Of a stretch of DNA of 16,352 nt, positions 7,945 through 15,205 are shown in pieces (the stretch's first letter is position 1; each line of letters opens with the position of its first letter). The DNA is taken from the NCBI GenBank assembly GCA_020629995.1, contig JAHDCH010000029.1:1-16352 (forward strand), read 5' to 3'. Source of the stretch: Pseudaestuariivita sp. (GTDB lineage Bacteria > Pseudomonadota > Alphaproteobacteria > Rhodobacterales > Rhodobacteraceae). The position numbers and the translations under genes were made by a program. Below the pieces are notes generated by a model. It saw nothing but the letters and a program-made list of their open reading frames with translations, searched no databases and was not told where the DNA came from.

Positions 7945-8979
7945 CTAACGGCGGGTACCACGTTCACCCAGCCGGACAAAGCGGCCAAAACCGGGGTTCC
8001 CGGTCTGAAGGGCGTCAAACAGCCCCCGCAGGCGCCGAATGGCAGCAGGCGCAGTGATGGGCACGAAATGGTCAAAATCCTCGCCATCGGCCAGGTTGGT
8101 GAAATCCACCACGGTCACTCCCAGGTCCGCGACCTGATCGGCACTGTCGATCAGGCCCAGCTGTTCTTTGCGGCCGCGCAGGAATGAAGACAGGCGCAAA
8201 GCGCGGTCCTGTTGGCCGACAAAGAGGTAAAAGGGCTGCGGCAGCGTGCCGATGGCCTCGGCCTGGCGGCGGAACACGTCCGGATCAAGATCGGGCGACA
8301 TGAGCACCACGCCGCCAATCCGGCTGAGCGTGGCCCGGTCGCCGCGGCGGGCAAGCCCGCGGAGGGTTTCCATCGTCAGGAACCCGCCCAGAGAATGCGC
8401 CACCAGAAACACCCGGCCTTGCCCCGTCATCGACCGCAACACCGCCTCGAGATCGTCGCGCGCGAACAGGGCGCTGTCGCGGTCATAGAGATACGCGCGC
8501 CCGTCACCGCCCGAAGGCCAAGCAAAGGCCACCATGGGCAGGTCGGGCCGGAAGTCGGCGCGCATCTGCGCGACGCGGTAGATCAGGCCGGGCAGCCGCG
8601 TGTTGTAGCCATGGACAAAGACAATCCGGTCGCCAGGGCCAATCGCGGCATTCAGGTCCGCCATACCCGGTAGGACCTGTTGATCCGCGACGACAAAGTG
8701 GCGCGCAGGGTCGGCGATTTCGCCACGGCGGGGCCATTCGATTTCGCCGATCTGGTGGGCGGGCGGGATGGACACATCGGTCCAGCCAAAGCGGCGCACC
8801 TGCGCCCGCGACTGGCCGAACAGCGGATCGACGGCCCCAAGATCACGCGCCGCCGCAACGAACACACGTTCGACACGCGCGCCGGGCGGTACTTTGGGCG
8901 CAAGTCGGACAATCTGGGGCGGCGCACAGGCCGCAGCGCTGCTGGCGAACGCACCCGCGACAAAGGCGCGGCGTTTCAT
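7945..8979 (-). CDS. DUF900-type alpha/beta hydrolase, probable Tat-exported lipoprotein
   Basis: A 344-residue protein starting at the ATG (8979) that overlaps the stop of the upstream gene (ATGA). The N-terminus reads MKRRAFVAGAFASSAAACAPP: a twin-arginine-like RRAFV followed by a hydrophobic stretch and Cys18. That resembles a Tat lipoprotein signal, though the residue three before the Cys is Ala rather than Leu. The core has VFVHGYNT, then the nucleophile elbow VAHSLGG (Ser196), Asp258 in GQQDRAL and His304 in FDHF, a complete hydrolase triad. This layout fits the DUF900/COG4782 'esterase/lipase superfamily' proteins. Substrate unknown. It is the last gene of the minus-strand run and is coupled to a second alpha/beta hydrolase that has lost its serine. 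Confidence 0.82.
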   Translation of the reverse strand: MKRRAFVAGAFASSAAACAPPQIVRLAPKVPPGARVERVFVAAARDLGAVDPLFGQSRAQVRRFGWTDVSIPPAHQIGEIEWPRRGEIADPARHFVVADQQVLPGMADLNAAIGPGDRIVFVHGYNTRLPGLIYRVAQMRADFRPDLPMVAFAWPSGGDGRAYLYDRDSALFARDDLEAVLRSMTGQGRVFLVAHSLGGFLTMETLRGLARRGDRATLSRIGGVVLMSPDLDPDVFRRQAEAIGTLPQPFYLFVGQQDRALRLSSFLRGRKEQLGLIDSADQVADLGVTVVDFTNLADGEDFDHFVPITAPAAIRRLRGLFDALQTGNPGFGRFVRLGERGTRR

Positions 8980-9689
8980 GACAGCACCAGGGGTGCGCGC
9001 ATCCAGCTGCGCAGCACGGACGTCATCGCCCCGGGGTTTTCGAGGCTGGGGAAGTGCCCGGCATCCTCGATCACCTCGAGGCTGGCAAAGGGCGTGAATT
9101 CGGCCAGAAACTCCATGCGCCGCGCAGGCACGATCCGGTCGCAGGCGCCTGCGATCATCAGGGCGGGTGCCTTGCACCGCCGCAGCGCGGCCTGAAGATC
9201 GCGGCGGCGTTGCAGCATCCTCATCTGCCGCACAAAGGCGTCGGCCCCCAGAAAATCGGCCATGTCATGCATCAGGGCGCGCACCTGCGCGCGGGCCGGA
9301 CCGGGCGCAAGGGCATCGGCGGGGACCAGTTCGTCGATCACGTCCCCCAGCCGTCCGGTGCGCGCCCCGACGATCAGGCTTTCACGGGCGGCCGATTCCT
9401 GTGGCGTGTCCTGCAAGGCGTTGGTCGCGATCAAGGCGATCCGGCTGACCCGGTCGGGCGCTCGGCGCATCAGGTCGATGGCGATGATCCCGCCAAGCCC
9501 CTGCCCACACAAAGCAAACCGTCGCGGCAGCGCATCGAGAAGCTCCGAAGCGACCTCTTCAACCCGGTCGCCACGCGACACAGGCGCCACCAGCACCGGG
9601 CGCTCGGCGGCCAGCTCGAACATCTGCGGCGCAAAAAGGCGCGCGTCGCACATGGTGCCCGGCAGGAAAACAAGCGTCTCTTGGGTCAT
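8976..9689 (-). CDS. Alpha/beta hydrolase fold protein lacking the nucleophile serine
   Basis: A 237-residue alpha/beta hydrolase of the short, lidless or small-lid type. It opens with VFLPGTMCDARLF (oxyanion strand) and keeps the acid Asp184 in GACDRIVP and His212 in EDAGHFPSLENP. The nucleophile elbow, normally G-x-S-x-G, reads CGQGLGG: position 64 is Gly (codon at 9500-9498) instead of Ser. The frame is otherwise intact and codon use is ordinary, so the gene is not an obvious pseudogene. As drawn it should not form an acyl-serine intermediate. It might be a non-catalytic binding protein, use another mechanism, or carry an isolated mutation. The stop overlaps the start of the DUF900-type hydrolase gene. 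The gene starts 85 bases after the M15-like gene ends, with only a weak ribosome binding site. Confidence 0.82.
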   Translation of the reverse strand: MTQETLVFLPGTMCDARLFAPQMFELAAERPVLVAPVSRGDRVEEVASELLDALPRRFALCGQGLGGIIAIDLMRRAPDRVSRIALIATNALQDTPQESAARESLIVGARTGRLGDVIDELVPADALAPGPARAQVRALMHDMADFLGADAFVRQMRMLQRRRDLQAALRRCKAPALMIAGACDRIVPARRMEFLAEFTPFASLEVIEDAGHFPSLENPGAMTSVLRSWMRAPLVLS

Positions 9690-9774
9690 GTGGCGGCAGC
9701 TGCTCCGTGCCTCTTGAGGGGCCTGTCCTGTCTATGCCGGGGCACGCGGCACTTGCCAAGGGGGCGCGCGCGGC

Positions 9775-10440
9775 TCATGGCAGATCAAGCCCCCGAAAGG
9801 CCGGGAAATCGGCATATCTCGAGCGGCGCGCCTTGGAGCTTTCCCCGGGCTGTGCGCCCGGACGCAAGAGACCGCCACGCGGTGCGATATAGCTGTCGAT
9901 CCGGCGGCGCGGCTCGGCGCGCCAGACGATGTTGAAGGCGCACAATTTGGGAAAGAACCAGATGTCGGAATAGTCTGGCAGATGGTCATGCATCCACCAA
10001 GCCAGATCACGCCAATCGCGTCCGTTTGCATAGCGATCCGCAAACCAGGGGATCACGACCGAAGCCCCGGCATTGGCCTTGGCCCCGTCATAGAAATCCC
10101 ACACGTGGCACTCAAGCGGGTTGTCGTTGCGCGCACAGTTCAGCTTGTTCCGGTTGCCATAGGCATTCAGCGTCGGCGAACGGTAGCCCGAGCGCACCGC
10201 GATACGGCCGAATGTTTCGGTCAACGGATCCAGCAGGCGCTGGCACAGCTCGGCCCCGTGGCGCAGGGCAAGGGGCGGATTTTCAGGCAGGTTCGGGATG
10301 CCATGCATCGCGCTGATCTCGGAATACAGGAAATCGCGAAAGTAGAAATGTCGCGACAGGCGCACGCGGCCCAGGTCTTCGAGGCTCCACATGCTTTGCG
10401 GCGTGCGGAACGCGCGGATCGGGTGCGGGTAATCGGGCAT
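9775..10440 (-). CDS. Peptidase M15-like protein, active site apparently degenerate
   Basis: A 221-residue protein without signal peptide or membrane segment. The central part resembles the peptidase M15 (D-Ala-D-Ala carboxypeptidase-like) fold: a FRDFLYSEISAMHGIPNLP segment, a helix ending LLDPL, then IAVRSGYRSPTLN (residues 80-92). The SGYRSP block is typical of M15 proteins. The usual HxxGxAxD zinc motif is replaced by HVWDFYD (His112), and the final W-x-H-x-D/H zone reads IWFFPKLCAFNIVW with no histidine. I therefore infer an M15-like fold that has probably lost zinc binding; the function is unknown. The start at 10440 has GGAGG 8 bases upstream, but that site is inside a strong hairpin. 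An in-frame ATG at 10392 is the alternative start and has no ribosome binding site. Confidence 0.7.
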   Translation of the reverse strand: MPDYPHPIRAFRTPQSMWSLEDLGRVRLSRHFYFRDFLYSEISAMHGIPNLPENPPLALRHGAELCQRLLDPLTETFGRIAVRSGYRSPTLNAYGNRNKLNCARNDNPLECHVWDFYDGAKANAGASVVIPWFADRYANGRDWRDLAWWMHDHLPDYSDIWFFPKLCAFNIVWRAEPRRRIDSYIAPRGGLLRPGAQPGESSKARRSRYADFPAFRGLDLP

Positions 10441-10443
10441 GAA

Positions 10444-10486
10444 CCTGGCCTCCGTTTGCGCCAGACTAGCGGCAAACGGGGCCAGG
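10444..10486 (-). promoter_or_regulatory. 15-bp hairpin covering the ribosome binding site of the M15-like gene
   Basis: Plus-strand arms CCTGGCCTCCGTTTGC (10444-10459) and GCAAACGGGGCCAGG (10472-10486) pair over 15 base pairs with one bulged base (10451) and a 12-base loop. In the minus-strand transcript the distal arm contains GGAGG (10453-10449), the ribosome binding site for the ATG at 10440, and the stem ends 3 bases before that ATG. There is no U-run after the stem, so it is a poor intrinsic terminator. The structure lies in the 59-base gap after the flavoprotein gene and could hold the downstream gene translationally shut. Confidence 0.6.
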
Positions 10487-10499
10487 TGTGAGGGGGCCG

Positions 10500-11180
10500 T
10501 CAGGCAAAATCCTCGTGTACGATGCGGTCCCTGGGCGCGCCGGCCTTTTGAGCGAGATCGGACATGGCCTTTACCATGGGTTCAGGCCCGCACAGGTAGA
10601 CCCAGGCGCCGGTGCCCGCGCCGTGATCGGCCAGCATCGCGCCGTCGATCATGCCGGTGTCGACGCCAGTACCCGGTGCGACCTCGTCCGTCACCGTGAA
10701 ATGCGTGCGCAGGCCGTCCATTTCTTCGAAGGTGCGGCGCAGAATGATGTCGGCTTCGGTCTTGTTGGAAAACAGCAGGGTCGATCCTTGAAGGGTGCCC
10801 GTCCGTTGCAGTCGCGCCTTGAGGATCGCGATAAAGGGCGTCACGCCAGCGCCGCCAGCCACGAACAGGCCCGGGCCCTTGTCCTCGATCGCGCCCCAGG
10901 CATCGCCGATCCGCACGGTGTCGCCGGGCGTCAGCTGCGCGATCTGTTCGGTCACGCCATCATGGTCGGGATAGGATTTGATGACAAACTCCAGCCCCTC
11001 ATCCTCGGGCAGCGACGTGAAGGTAAAAGGCCGTTTCTTGTCGCGCCATCCGTCGCGGTCGATGGCCAGCTCGGTCGCTTGGCCAGGGGCAAAATCATAC
11101 CCCGCTGGTCGGTCAAAACGCAGGTGGTAGGTGTCGTGGGTGACGGGCGTGATCTGGTGCAGCGTCAGAATGTGGGTCAT
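10500..11180 (-). CDS. Ferredoxin-NADP reductase-like flavoprotein (FAD/NAD(P) domains only)
   Basis: A 226-residue oxidoreductase of the FNR superfamily. The FAD-binding motif is RPFTFTS (residues 50-56), preceded by APGQATEL. The nucleotide-binding motif is GGAGVTP (109-115), and YLCGPEPM follows near residue 200. There is no fused [2Fe-2S] domain: the chain ends right after the FNR core at EDFA. It probably passes electrons between NAD(P)H and a separate partner such as a ferredoxin or flavodoxin; the partner is not in the window. I chose the ATG at 11180 over an in-frame ATG at 11213 because GAGAGG lies about 6 bases upstream and the protein then starts at MTHILTLHQI, the first beta strand. 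It lies 42 bases after the RDD gene in the same direction. Confidence 0.85.
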   Translation of the reverse strand: MTHILTLHQITPVTHDTYHLRFDRPAGYDFAPGQATELAIDRDGWRDKKRPFTFTSLPEDEGLEFVIKSYPDHDGVTEQIAQLTPGDTVRIGDAWGAIEDKGPGLFVAGGAGVTPFIAILKARLQRTGTLQGSTLLFSNKTEADIILRRTFEEMDGLRTHFTVTDEVAPGTGVDTGMIDGAMLADHGAGTGAWVYLCGPEPMVKAMSDLAQKAGAPRDRIVHEDFA

Positions 11181-11222
11181 GGGTGCCTCTCGGTTTCGAG
11201 TGTTGCAGCCCAAACGCGCGGA

Positions 11223-11654
11223 TCAGTCTCGCGTTCCCCCAGCGCCGGGGTCTTGCGCCGTCAGGCCCGCGGCGATGTCATGTGGCATTTCGTCCGCTTC
11301 GGCCTGCAGCGCGCGCAGCCCGGTCCAGATCACGATCAGCGCAGCCGCGATCCAGCCAGCGCCCGGCGCGCGCGTTTCGGCCACCCAGCCCAAGAGCGCC
11401 AGCGCGGCAAGCGGGCCAAGGCGGCGCAGCTCCCAACAGGGCGCACACCCGTCGCCCACAAGGCGAAAGCGCATGACATGCAGGCCCGGCGTCGCTGCAC
11501 GGGTCTGCAGCGAAAACAGGTTCAGCACAATTGCATTGAGCGTGCCCGCCGCCAGCGCAAGCCAGGGCGCGCCAAGCGCGACGTACCAGGCCAGCGCCAG
11601 CGCCGCGACCACGCCGCCATCCACCAGCCCGGCCAGACGGCGCCGCGCGCTCAC
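11223..11654 (-). CDS. RDD-family inner-membrane protein
   Basis: A 143-residue membrane protein. It starts with RRLAGLVDGG, the Arg/Asp pattern that names the RDD family. Two hydrophobic segments follow (about residues 13-28 and 31-47), then the family loop ATPGLHVMRFRLV. Two more hydrophobic segments are at about 80-91 and 100-117. A CAPC pair (residues 70-73) in the loop before the third segment is unusual and could bind metal or form a disulfide. The family function is not well defined; some members are linked to ion transport. The start overlaps the fabI stop by 4 bases (ATGA), so it is coupled to fabI. The hydrophilic tail after residue 118 is short and acidic. Confidence 0.75.
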   Translation of the reverse strand: MSARRRLAGLVDGGVVAALALAWYVALGAPWLALAAGTLNAIVLNLFSLQTRAATPGLHVMRFRLVGDGCAPCWELRRLGPLAALALLGWVAETRAPGAGWIAAALIVIWTGLRALQAEADEMPHDIAAGLTAQDPGAGGTRD

Positions 11655-12439
11655 AGGTTTTCGAGCTGCGGCATGCCCAGAACGTGGTAGCCGCCGTCTA
11701 CCTGGATGATCTCGCCGGTGGTGCAGCGCCCGCCATCGCTGGCCAGATAAACCGCAGTGGCGCCCACGGCCTCGAGCGTGGCATTGGCGCGCAGGGGCGC
11801 GTTCTGGTCGGTGTGCTTGTAGGTGCGGCGCGCCCCGCCGATGGCCGCGCCCGCCAGAGTTTTCATCGGGCCGGGAGAGATGGCGTTGACGCGGATGCCG
11901 TCGGGGCCAAGGTCATTGGCCAGATAGCGCGTCGTGGCCTCTAGCGCGGCCTTGGCCACGCCCATCACGTTGTAATTCGGCACAACGCGGTTCGAGCCGA
12001 GATAGGTCAGCGTCATCAGGCAGCCGCCGTTGTCGACCATCATCGGATGGGCACGGCGGGCCACCTCGATGAAGCTGTAGGCCGAGATATCCAGCGAGTG
12101 TTTGAAGTTCGCGCGGCTGGTGTTCAGAAACCGGCCTGTCAGCTCGGATTTGTCTGAAAAGGCAATGGCATGCACGACAAAATCAATCGTGGGCCAGCGC
12201 TGCGCCAGCTCGCCAAAGCCTTTGTCGAGCGCCGCATCGTCGGTCACGTCCATGTCGACCATGAAATCCGACCCGACGCTGGCCGCCAAAGGCTCAAGCC
12301 GTTTGCCGAAGGCCTCGCCCTGGTAGCTGAAGGCCAGCTCGGCGCCCGCCTCGGCCATCGCGCGTGCGATGCCCCAGGCGATCGAGCGTTCGTTCGCGAC
12401 GCCCATGATGAGCCCGCGTTTTCCGGTCATGTCAGCCAT
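11651..12439 (-). CDS. fabI: Enoyl-[acyl-carrier-protein] reductase (NADH) FabI
   Basis: A 262-residue classical FabI, the NADH-dependent enoyl-ACP reductase that completes each fatty acid elongation cycle in the cytoplasm. It has the FabI-type nucleotide-binding start [20 protein letters not shown]. The catalytic Tyr146 and Tyr156 with Lys163 (Y-x6-K in [13 protein letters not shown]) have the same numbering as E. coli FabI. The substrate loop after [11 protein letters not shown] is intact. The start at 12439 overlaps the fabB stop by 8 bases; an ATG at 12430 is the alternative and would lose three residues. Position 93 is Ala where E. coli has Gly. The gene is expressed from the fabB promoter by all appearance and is followed by the RDD gene with a 4-base overlap. 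Confidence 0.96.
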   Translation of the reverse strand: MADMTGKRGLIMGVANERSIAWGIARAMAEAGAELAFSYQGEAFGKRLEPLAASVGSDFMVDMDVTDDAALDKGFGELAQRWPTIDFVVHAIAFSDKSELTGRFLNTSRANFKHSLDISAYSFIEVARRAHPMMVDNGGCLMTLTYLGSNRVVPNYNVMGVAKAALEATTRYLANDLGPDGIRVNAISPGPMKTLAGAAIGGARRTYKHTDQNAPLRANATLEAVGATAVYLASDGGRCTTGEIIQVDGGYHVLGMPQLENL

Positions 12440-13655
12440 TGTAGCGCCCCAGTACCATCGATCCGTTTGTCCCGCCGAACCCGAACGAGTTTGTCATCAC
12501 CGCGTCCAGCCCGGCGTTTTCCACGAGGCTGGTCGCGATCTCGTTCGGCTTCAGCGCCGGGTCGAGCGTTTCGACGTTGATCGACGGCGTGATGAAATCA
12601 TGTTTCAGCATCAAAAGGCTGAACACTGCTTCCAAAGCGCCCGCGGCCCCCTGAGCATGGCCCGTCATCGACTTGGTCGAGCTGACCGGCGGGGCGCCCT
12701 CGCCAAAGACGCGGCGCACGGCTTCGATCTCGCCCACGTCGCCCACCGGCGTCGAGGTGCCGTGCGCGTTGATGTAACCAACCTTGCGATCGCCCACCGT
12801 TTTGAGCGCGCCGCGCATCGCGCGTTCGCCGCCTTCGCCCGAGGGGGCGACCATGTCGTGCCCGTCCGATGTGGCGGCAAAGCCCAGCACCTCGGCATAG
12901 ATCGGCGCGCCGCGCGCAAGGGCGCGATCCAGCGATTCCAGCACCACCATGCCGCCGCCGCCCGAGATCACGAACCCGTCGCGGTCCGCATCAAAGGCGC
13001 GGGATGCGCGTTCGGGCGTGTCGTTGTATTTGGACGACATCGCGCCCATCGCGTCGAACAGGCACGACAGCGTCCAGTCGAGCTCTTCTCCGCCGCCGGC
13101 GAACATCACGTCCTGCGTGCCCAGCGCGATCTGCTGCGCCGCCATGCCGATGCAATGCAGCGAGGTCGAGCAGGCGCTGGTGATCGAAAAATTCATGCCC
13201 TTGATCTTGTAGGCCGTCGCCAGGTTGGCGCTGACGGTCGAGGACATCGTCTTGGGCACCGCGAAGGGGCCGATCCGCTTGGTCGCGCCGGTTTTCAGCA
13301 CCGTCTGATGCGCGGCCAGCATGGCGCTGGTCGACGGGCCGCCCGACCCCGCGATCAGGCCGGTCATCGGGTCGCTGATCTCGGCCTCGGTCAGGCCGGC
13401 GTCGGCAATGGCCTGCCCCATCGCAATATGGCTGTAGGCCGCGCCCGGCCCCATGAAGCGCAGGGTGCGTTTGTCCACATGTTCGGACGGATCAAGGTCG
13501 ATGTGCCCGGCGACCTGGCTGCGAAAACCGTGTTCGGCCATTTCGGCGCTGGCGCTGATACCAGAGGTGCCCGCCTTGAGCGAGGCGGTCACTTCGTCTG
13601 CGTTGGTGCCAATGGATGACACGATGCCTATGCCTGTCACAACGACGCGGCGCAT
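12432..13655 (-). CDS. fabB: Beta-ketoacyl-ACP synthase I FabB
   Basis: A 407-residue condensing enzyme of the KAS I type, which elongates unsaturated and saturated acyl-ACPs with malonyl-ACP. The Cys-His-His triad is complete: Cys162 in [10 protein letters not shown], His298 in [11 protein letters not shown] and His333 in [13 protein letters not shown]. The ending [12 protein letters not shown] is also canonical. The start at 13655 gives the family N-terminus [16 protein letters not shown]. It is preceded by AAGGGAGAG on the minus strand. The frame is open further upstream to 13952, but that stretch shows no conserved features and would run through the promoter. FabB and FabA normally work as a pair for unsaturated fatty acids, yet here they are separated by an opposite-strand gene. 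It is followed by fabI with an 8-base overlap. Confidence 0.96.
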   Translation of the reverse strand: MRRVVVTGIGIVSSIGTNADEVTASLKAGTSGISASAEMAEHGFRSQVAGHIDLDPSEHVDKRTLRFMGPGAAYSHIAMGQAIADAGLTEAEISDPMTGLIAGSGGPSTSAMLAAHQTVLKTGATKRIGPFAVPKTMSSTVSANLATAYKIKGMNFSITSACSTSLHCIGMAAQQIALGTQDVMFAGGGEELDWTLSCLFDAMGAMSSKYNDTPERASRAFDADRDGFVISGGGGMVVLESLDRALARGAPIYAEVLGFAATSDGHDMVAPSGEGGERAMRGALKTVGDRKVGYINAHGTSTPVGDVGEIEAVRRVFGEGAPPVSSTKSMTGHAQGAAGALEAVFSLLMLKHDFITPSINVETLDPALKPNEIATSLVENAGLDAVMTNSFGFGGTNGSMVLGRYNG

Positions 13656-13685
13656 GGGCTCTCTCCCTTGCTGAACTTGACCCGT

Positions 13686-13714
13686 GTTTAGGGCAGGCAA
13701 AGGCGTGGGTGCAA
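13686..13714 (-). promoter_or_regulatory. Candidate promoter of fabB
   Basis: On the minus strand, a -35-like TTGCAC (13714-13709) is followed after 17 bases by a -10-like CTAAAC (13691-13686). This places the transcript start near 13679 with a leader of about 25 bases that contains the ribosome binding site. The hexamers are only partial matches to the sigma-70 consensus. Support comes from fabA having the same TTGCACCC at the same distance from a CTA-type -10. Confidence 0.45.
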
Positions 13715-13863
13715 CCACAATGGCGCGCCCTGCCCGCCTGTGCCCCACCGCGAAAAAGCTTGCCGCAGGGGCGGAACGCGCGCAGTCTGGCCCAGCCGCG
13801 CGCCCCATGGTGCGGCGCCAGGCGCAGATTTTGCTGTGAATATATTTCAGGAAGGTATCCGTG

Positions 13864-14529
13864 ATGACCCAAGTTCGAGTGACAGCCGTGGCCGCAGCGC
13901 TGGCAGCCCTGTGCACCGCGATCCCCGCCGCGGCCGAAACCAAGCGCCCCACCGAAGACGCGATCCGCGAGGCGGCGCGCGCCTATGCCCTGACGCTTCC
14001 GCAGGGCACCTGCCCCACCAGCGACCAAATCGTCACGATTGAAGCAGGCAAGGCCTACTTTGGGTGCAAGATCGACGCAGTTCTGGTCTATGTCAAAGGT
14101 ACAGGGGCCACCAGTATCGCGAACAGCACGATCACCGGCACGATGTTCAAGGATACCTCGACCGGCGATCTGGATCTCAGCGTGTCCCGGCTCAAGGCGA
14201 CCCTGATCGACTTTGCCGGCGGCGGGAAAACCAACCTCGAAGGCGCGCATGTGGACGCCAACCGGTTATGCGGCACGCTGGCCAAGGCGAACATGTCAGG
14301 CGTGACGCTCGACACCACGTCAATCTCGCTGGATATGCGCGGGGCCGAGCTGGAATACGCGACGATAAAAACCACCAGCTTTCAGTCTGGCAGCATCGAA
14401 GGGGCGCATTTCTTTGAAACCGAGGCCAATTGCACCTATTCGAACATGGACCTCAGCCCGGCCAAGGGAATGCTGCTGGGCACGTGCCGTCAGGCCAAAG
14501 TGACGGGCGACACGCCCAGCTGCTGGTAG
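13864..14529 (+). CDS. Secreted pentapeptide-repeat-like protein, six cysteines, unknown function
   Basis: A 221-residue protein. AGGAAGG (13849-13855) lies 8 bases before the ATG at 13864; the GTG directly before it (13861) is an alternative. A signal peptide covers residues 1-24 (cleavage after PAAA), so the product is periplasmic or exported. From about residue 123 to 185 the chain falls into five-residue units with a central hydrophobic residue: [55 protein letters not shown]. Two four-residue breaks interrupt the register. This suggests a short quadrilateral beta-helix. Six cysteines in the mature part (50, 68, 136, 190, 208, 220) could form three disulfides. I do not recognise a function. 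It sits on the opposite strand between fabB and fabA, an unusual place. The protein looks intact. Confidence 0.75.
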   Translation: MTQVRVTAVAAALAALCTAIPAAAETKRPTEDAIREAARAYALTLPQGTCPTSDQIVTIEAGKAYFGCKIDAVLVYVKGTGATSIANSTITGTMFKDTSTGDLDLSVSRLKATLIDFAGGGKTNLEGAHVDANRLCGTLAKANMSGVTLDTTSISLDMRGAELEYATIKTTSFQSGSIEGAHFFETEANCTYSNMDLSPAKGMLLGTCRQAKVTGDTPSCW

Positions 14530-14544
14530 GACAGGCGCGGCGCG

Positions 14545-15054
14545 TCAGCTTTCGCTGAGCGCGACCTTCATGCCGGTGACCTGATAGATCACCTCGCCGT
14601 CGGCCTCGACAATGCCGTCGGCGACGCCCATGGTCAGGCGGCGGGTCTGGATCGCCTTGGTAAAGTCGACCTTGTAGGTCAGCATCTTGCGGTCGGGGCG
14701 CACCATGCCGGTAAGTTTGACCTCGCCCACGCCCAGCGCATAACCGCGCCCCTGCCAGCCGCGCCAGCCCAGGTTAAAGCCGGTCAGCTGCCACAGGCCA
14801 TCGAGGCCAAGGCACCCGGGCATGATCGGGTTTCCGGGGAAGTGGCAGTCAAAGAACCAAAGGTCCGGCGTGATGTCGAATTCGGCCACAACGTGACCTT
14901 TGCCATGCGCGCCTTCATCACCCGAGATGTCGGTGATGCGGTCCATCATCAGCATTGGCGGTTCGGGCAATTGTGCATTGCCGGGGCCAAACAGCTCGCC
15001 TCGGGCGCATTTGAGCAGCGCGTCGCGATCGAAAGTGCGCGGATAGTCGGCCAT
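14545..15054 (-). CDS. fabA: 3-hydroxydecanoyl-ACP dehydratase/isomerase FabA
   Basis: A 169-residue FabA, the bifunctional enzyme that dehydrates 3-hydroxydecanoyl-ACP and isomerises trans-2 to cis-3-decenoyl-ACP, committing chains to unsaturated fatty acids. The active-site pair is His71 in [15 protein letters not shown] and Asp85 in [10 protein letters not shown], at the E. coli positions counted with the initiator Met. The start at 15054 ([11 protein letters not shown]) matches the family. GGGAAG lies a few bases upstream on the minus strand; the open frame beyond it lacks similarity and crosses the promoter. It is divergent from irr and convergent with the secreted pentapeptide-like gene, with 15 bases between stops. 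It lacks the usual directly adjacent fabB. Confidence 0.96.
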   Translation of the reverse strand: MADYPRTFDRDALLKCARGELFGPGNAQLPEPPMLMMDRITDISGDEGAHGKGHVVAEFDITPDLWFFDCHFPGNPIMPGCLGLDGLWQLTGFNLGWRGWQGRGYALGVGEVKLTGMVRPDRKMLTYKVDFTKAIQTRRLTMGVADGIVEADGEVIYQVTGMKVALSES

Positions 15055-15096
15055 GGATGGCTTCCCTTTTTGGTGGAGTGGCGACAATTCCCGTGC

Positions 15097-15125
15097 CTCT
15101 AGCATCGCGGCGCGCGCGGGTGCAA
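15097..15125 (-). promoter_or_regulatory. Candidate promoter of fabA
   Basis: Minus-strand TTGCAC (15125-15120) and CTAGAG (15102-15097) are 17 bases apart, predicting a transcript start near 15090 and a leader of about 36 bases. The TTGCACCC octamer and the spacing equal those before fabB. The hexamers match sigma-70 only partly, so the evidence is mainly the repetition. Confidence 0.45.
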
Positions 15126-15140
15126 GGCTGGCCCTGCACC
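15119..15140. promoter_or_regulatory. Inverted repeat GGTGCA-N10-TGCACC at the fabA -35 region
   Basis: A perfect 6-base inverted repeat (15119-15124 and 15135-15140) overlaps the candidate fabA -35 box. The full repeat is not present before fabB. It could be a regulator site in the fabA-irr intergenic region; which protein would bind is unknown. Confidence 0.35.
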
Positions 15141-15162
15141 GGCGCATGGCCGCGCCGCGCGA

Positions 15163-15176
15163 AATTCGATTGAATT
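15163..15176. promoter_or_regulatory. Inverted repeat AATTC-N4-GAATT overlapping the irr -35 box
   Basis: Arms at 15163-15167 and 15172-15176 with a GATT spacer lie on the -35 element proposed for irr. An AT-rich palindrome in an otherwise GC-rich region is a reasonable operator candidate, for example for autoregulation by Irr. It does not closely match the ICE-type box I remember for Irr (TTAGAA...TTCTAA), so the assignment is weak. Confidence 0.3.
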
Positions 15177-15198
15177 CCAAGGGGCGGGGCGCTTATAT
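15170..15198 (+). promoter_or_regulatory. Candidate promoter of irr, predicted leaderless
   Basis: TTGAAT (15170-15175) and TTATAT (15193-15198) are separated by 17 bases. The transcript start would fall at about 15205-15206, which is the A of the irr ATG (15206). No ribosome binding site precedes that ATG, which fits a leaderless mRNA. Confidence 0.5.
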
Positions 15199-15205
15199 CT
15201 GCGGT

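Noticed and set aside
12153..12166. Ala at FabI position 93, where Gly-to-Ala/Val/Ser changes cause triclosan resistance in E. coli
   Set aside because: Some naturally triclosan-sensitive FabI proteins (for example S. aureus) also have Ala at the equivalent site as I recall, so resistance cannot be inferred.
12369..13619. Long plus-strand open frame opposite fabB
   Set aside because: The translation has no recognisable motif and mirrors the codon bias of fabB, which is certain.
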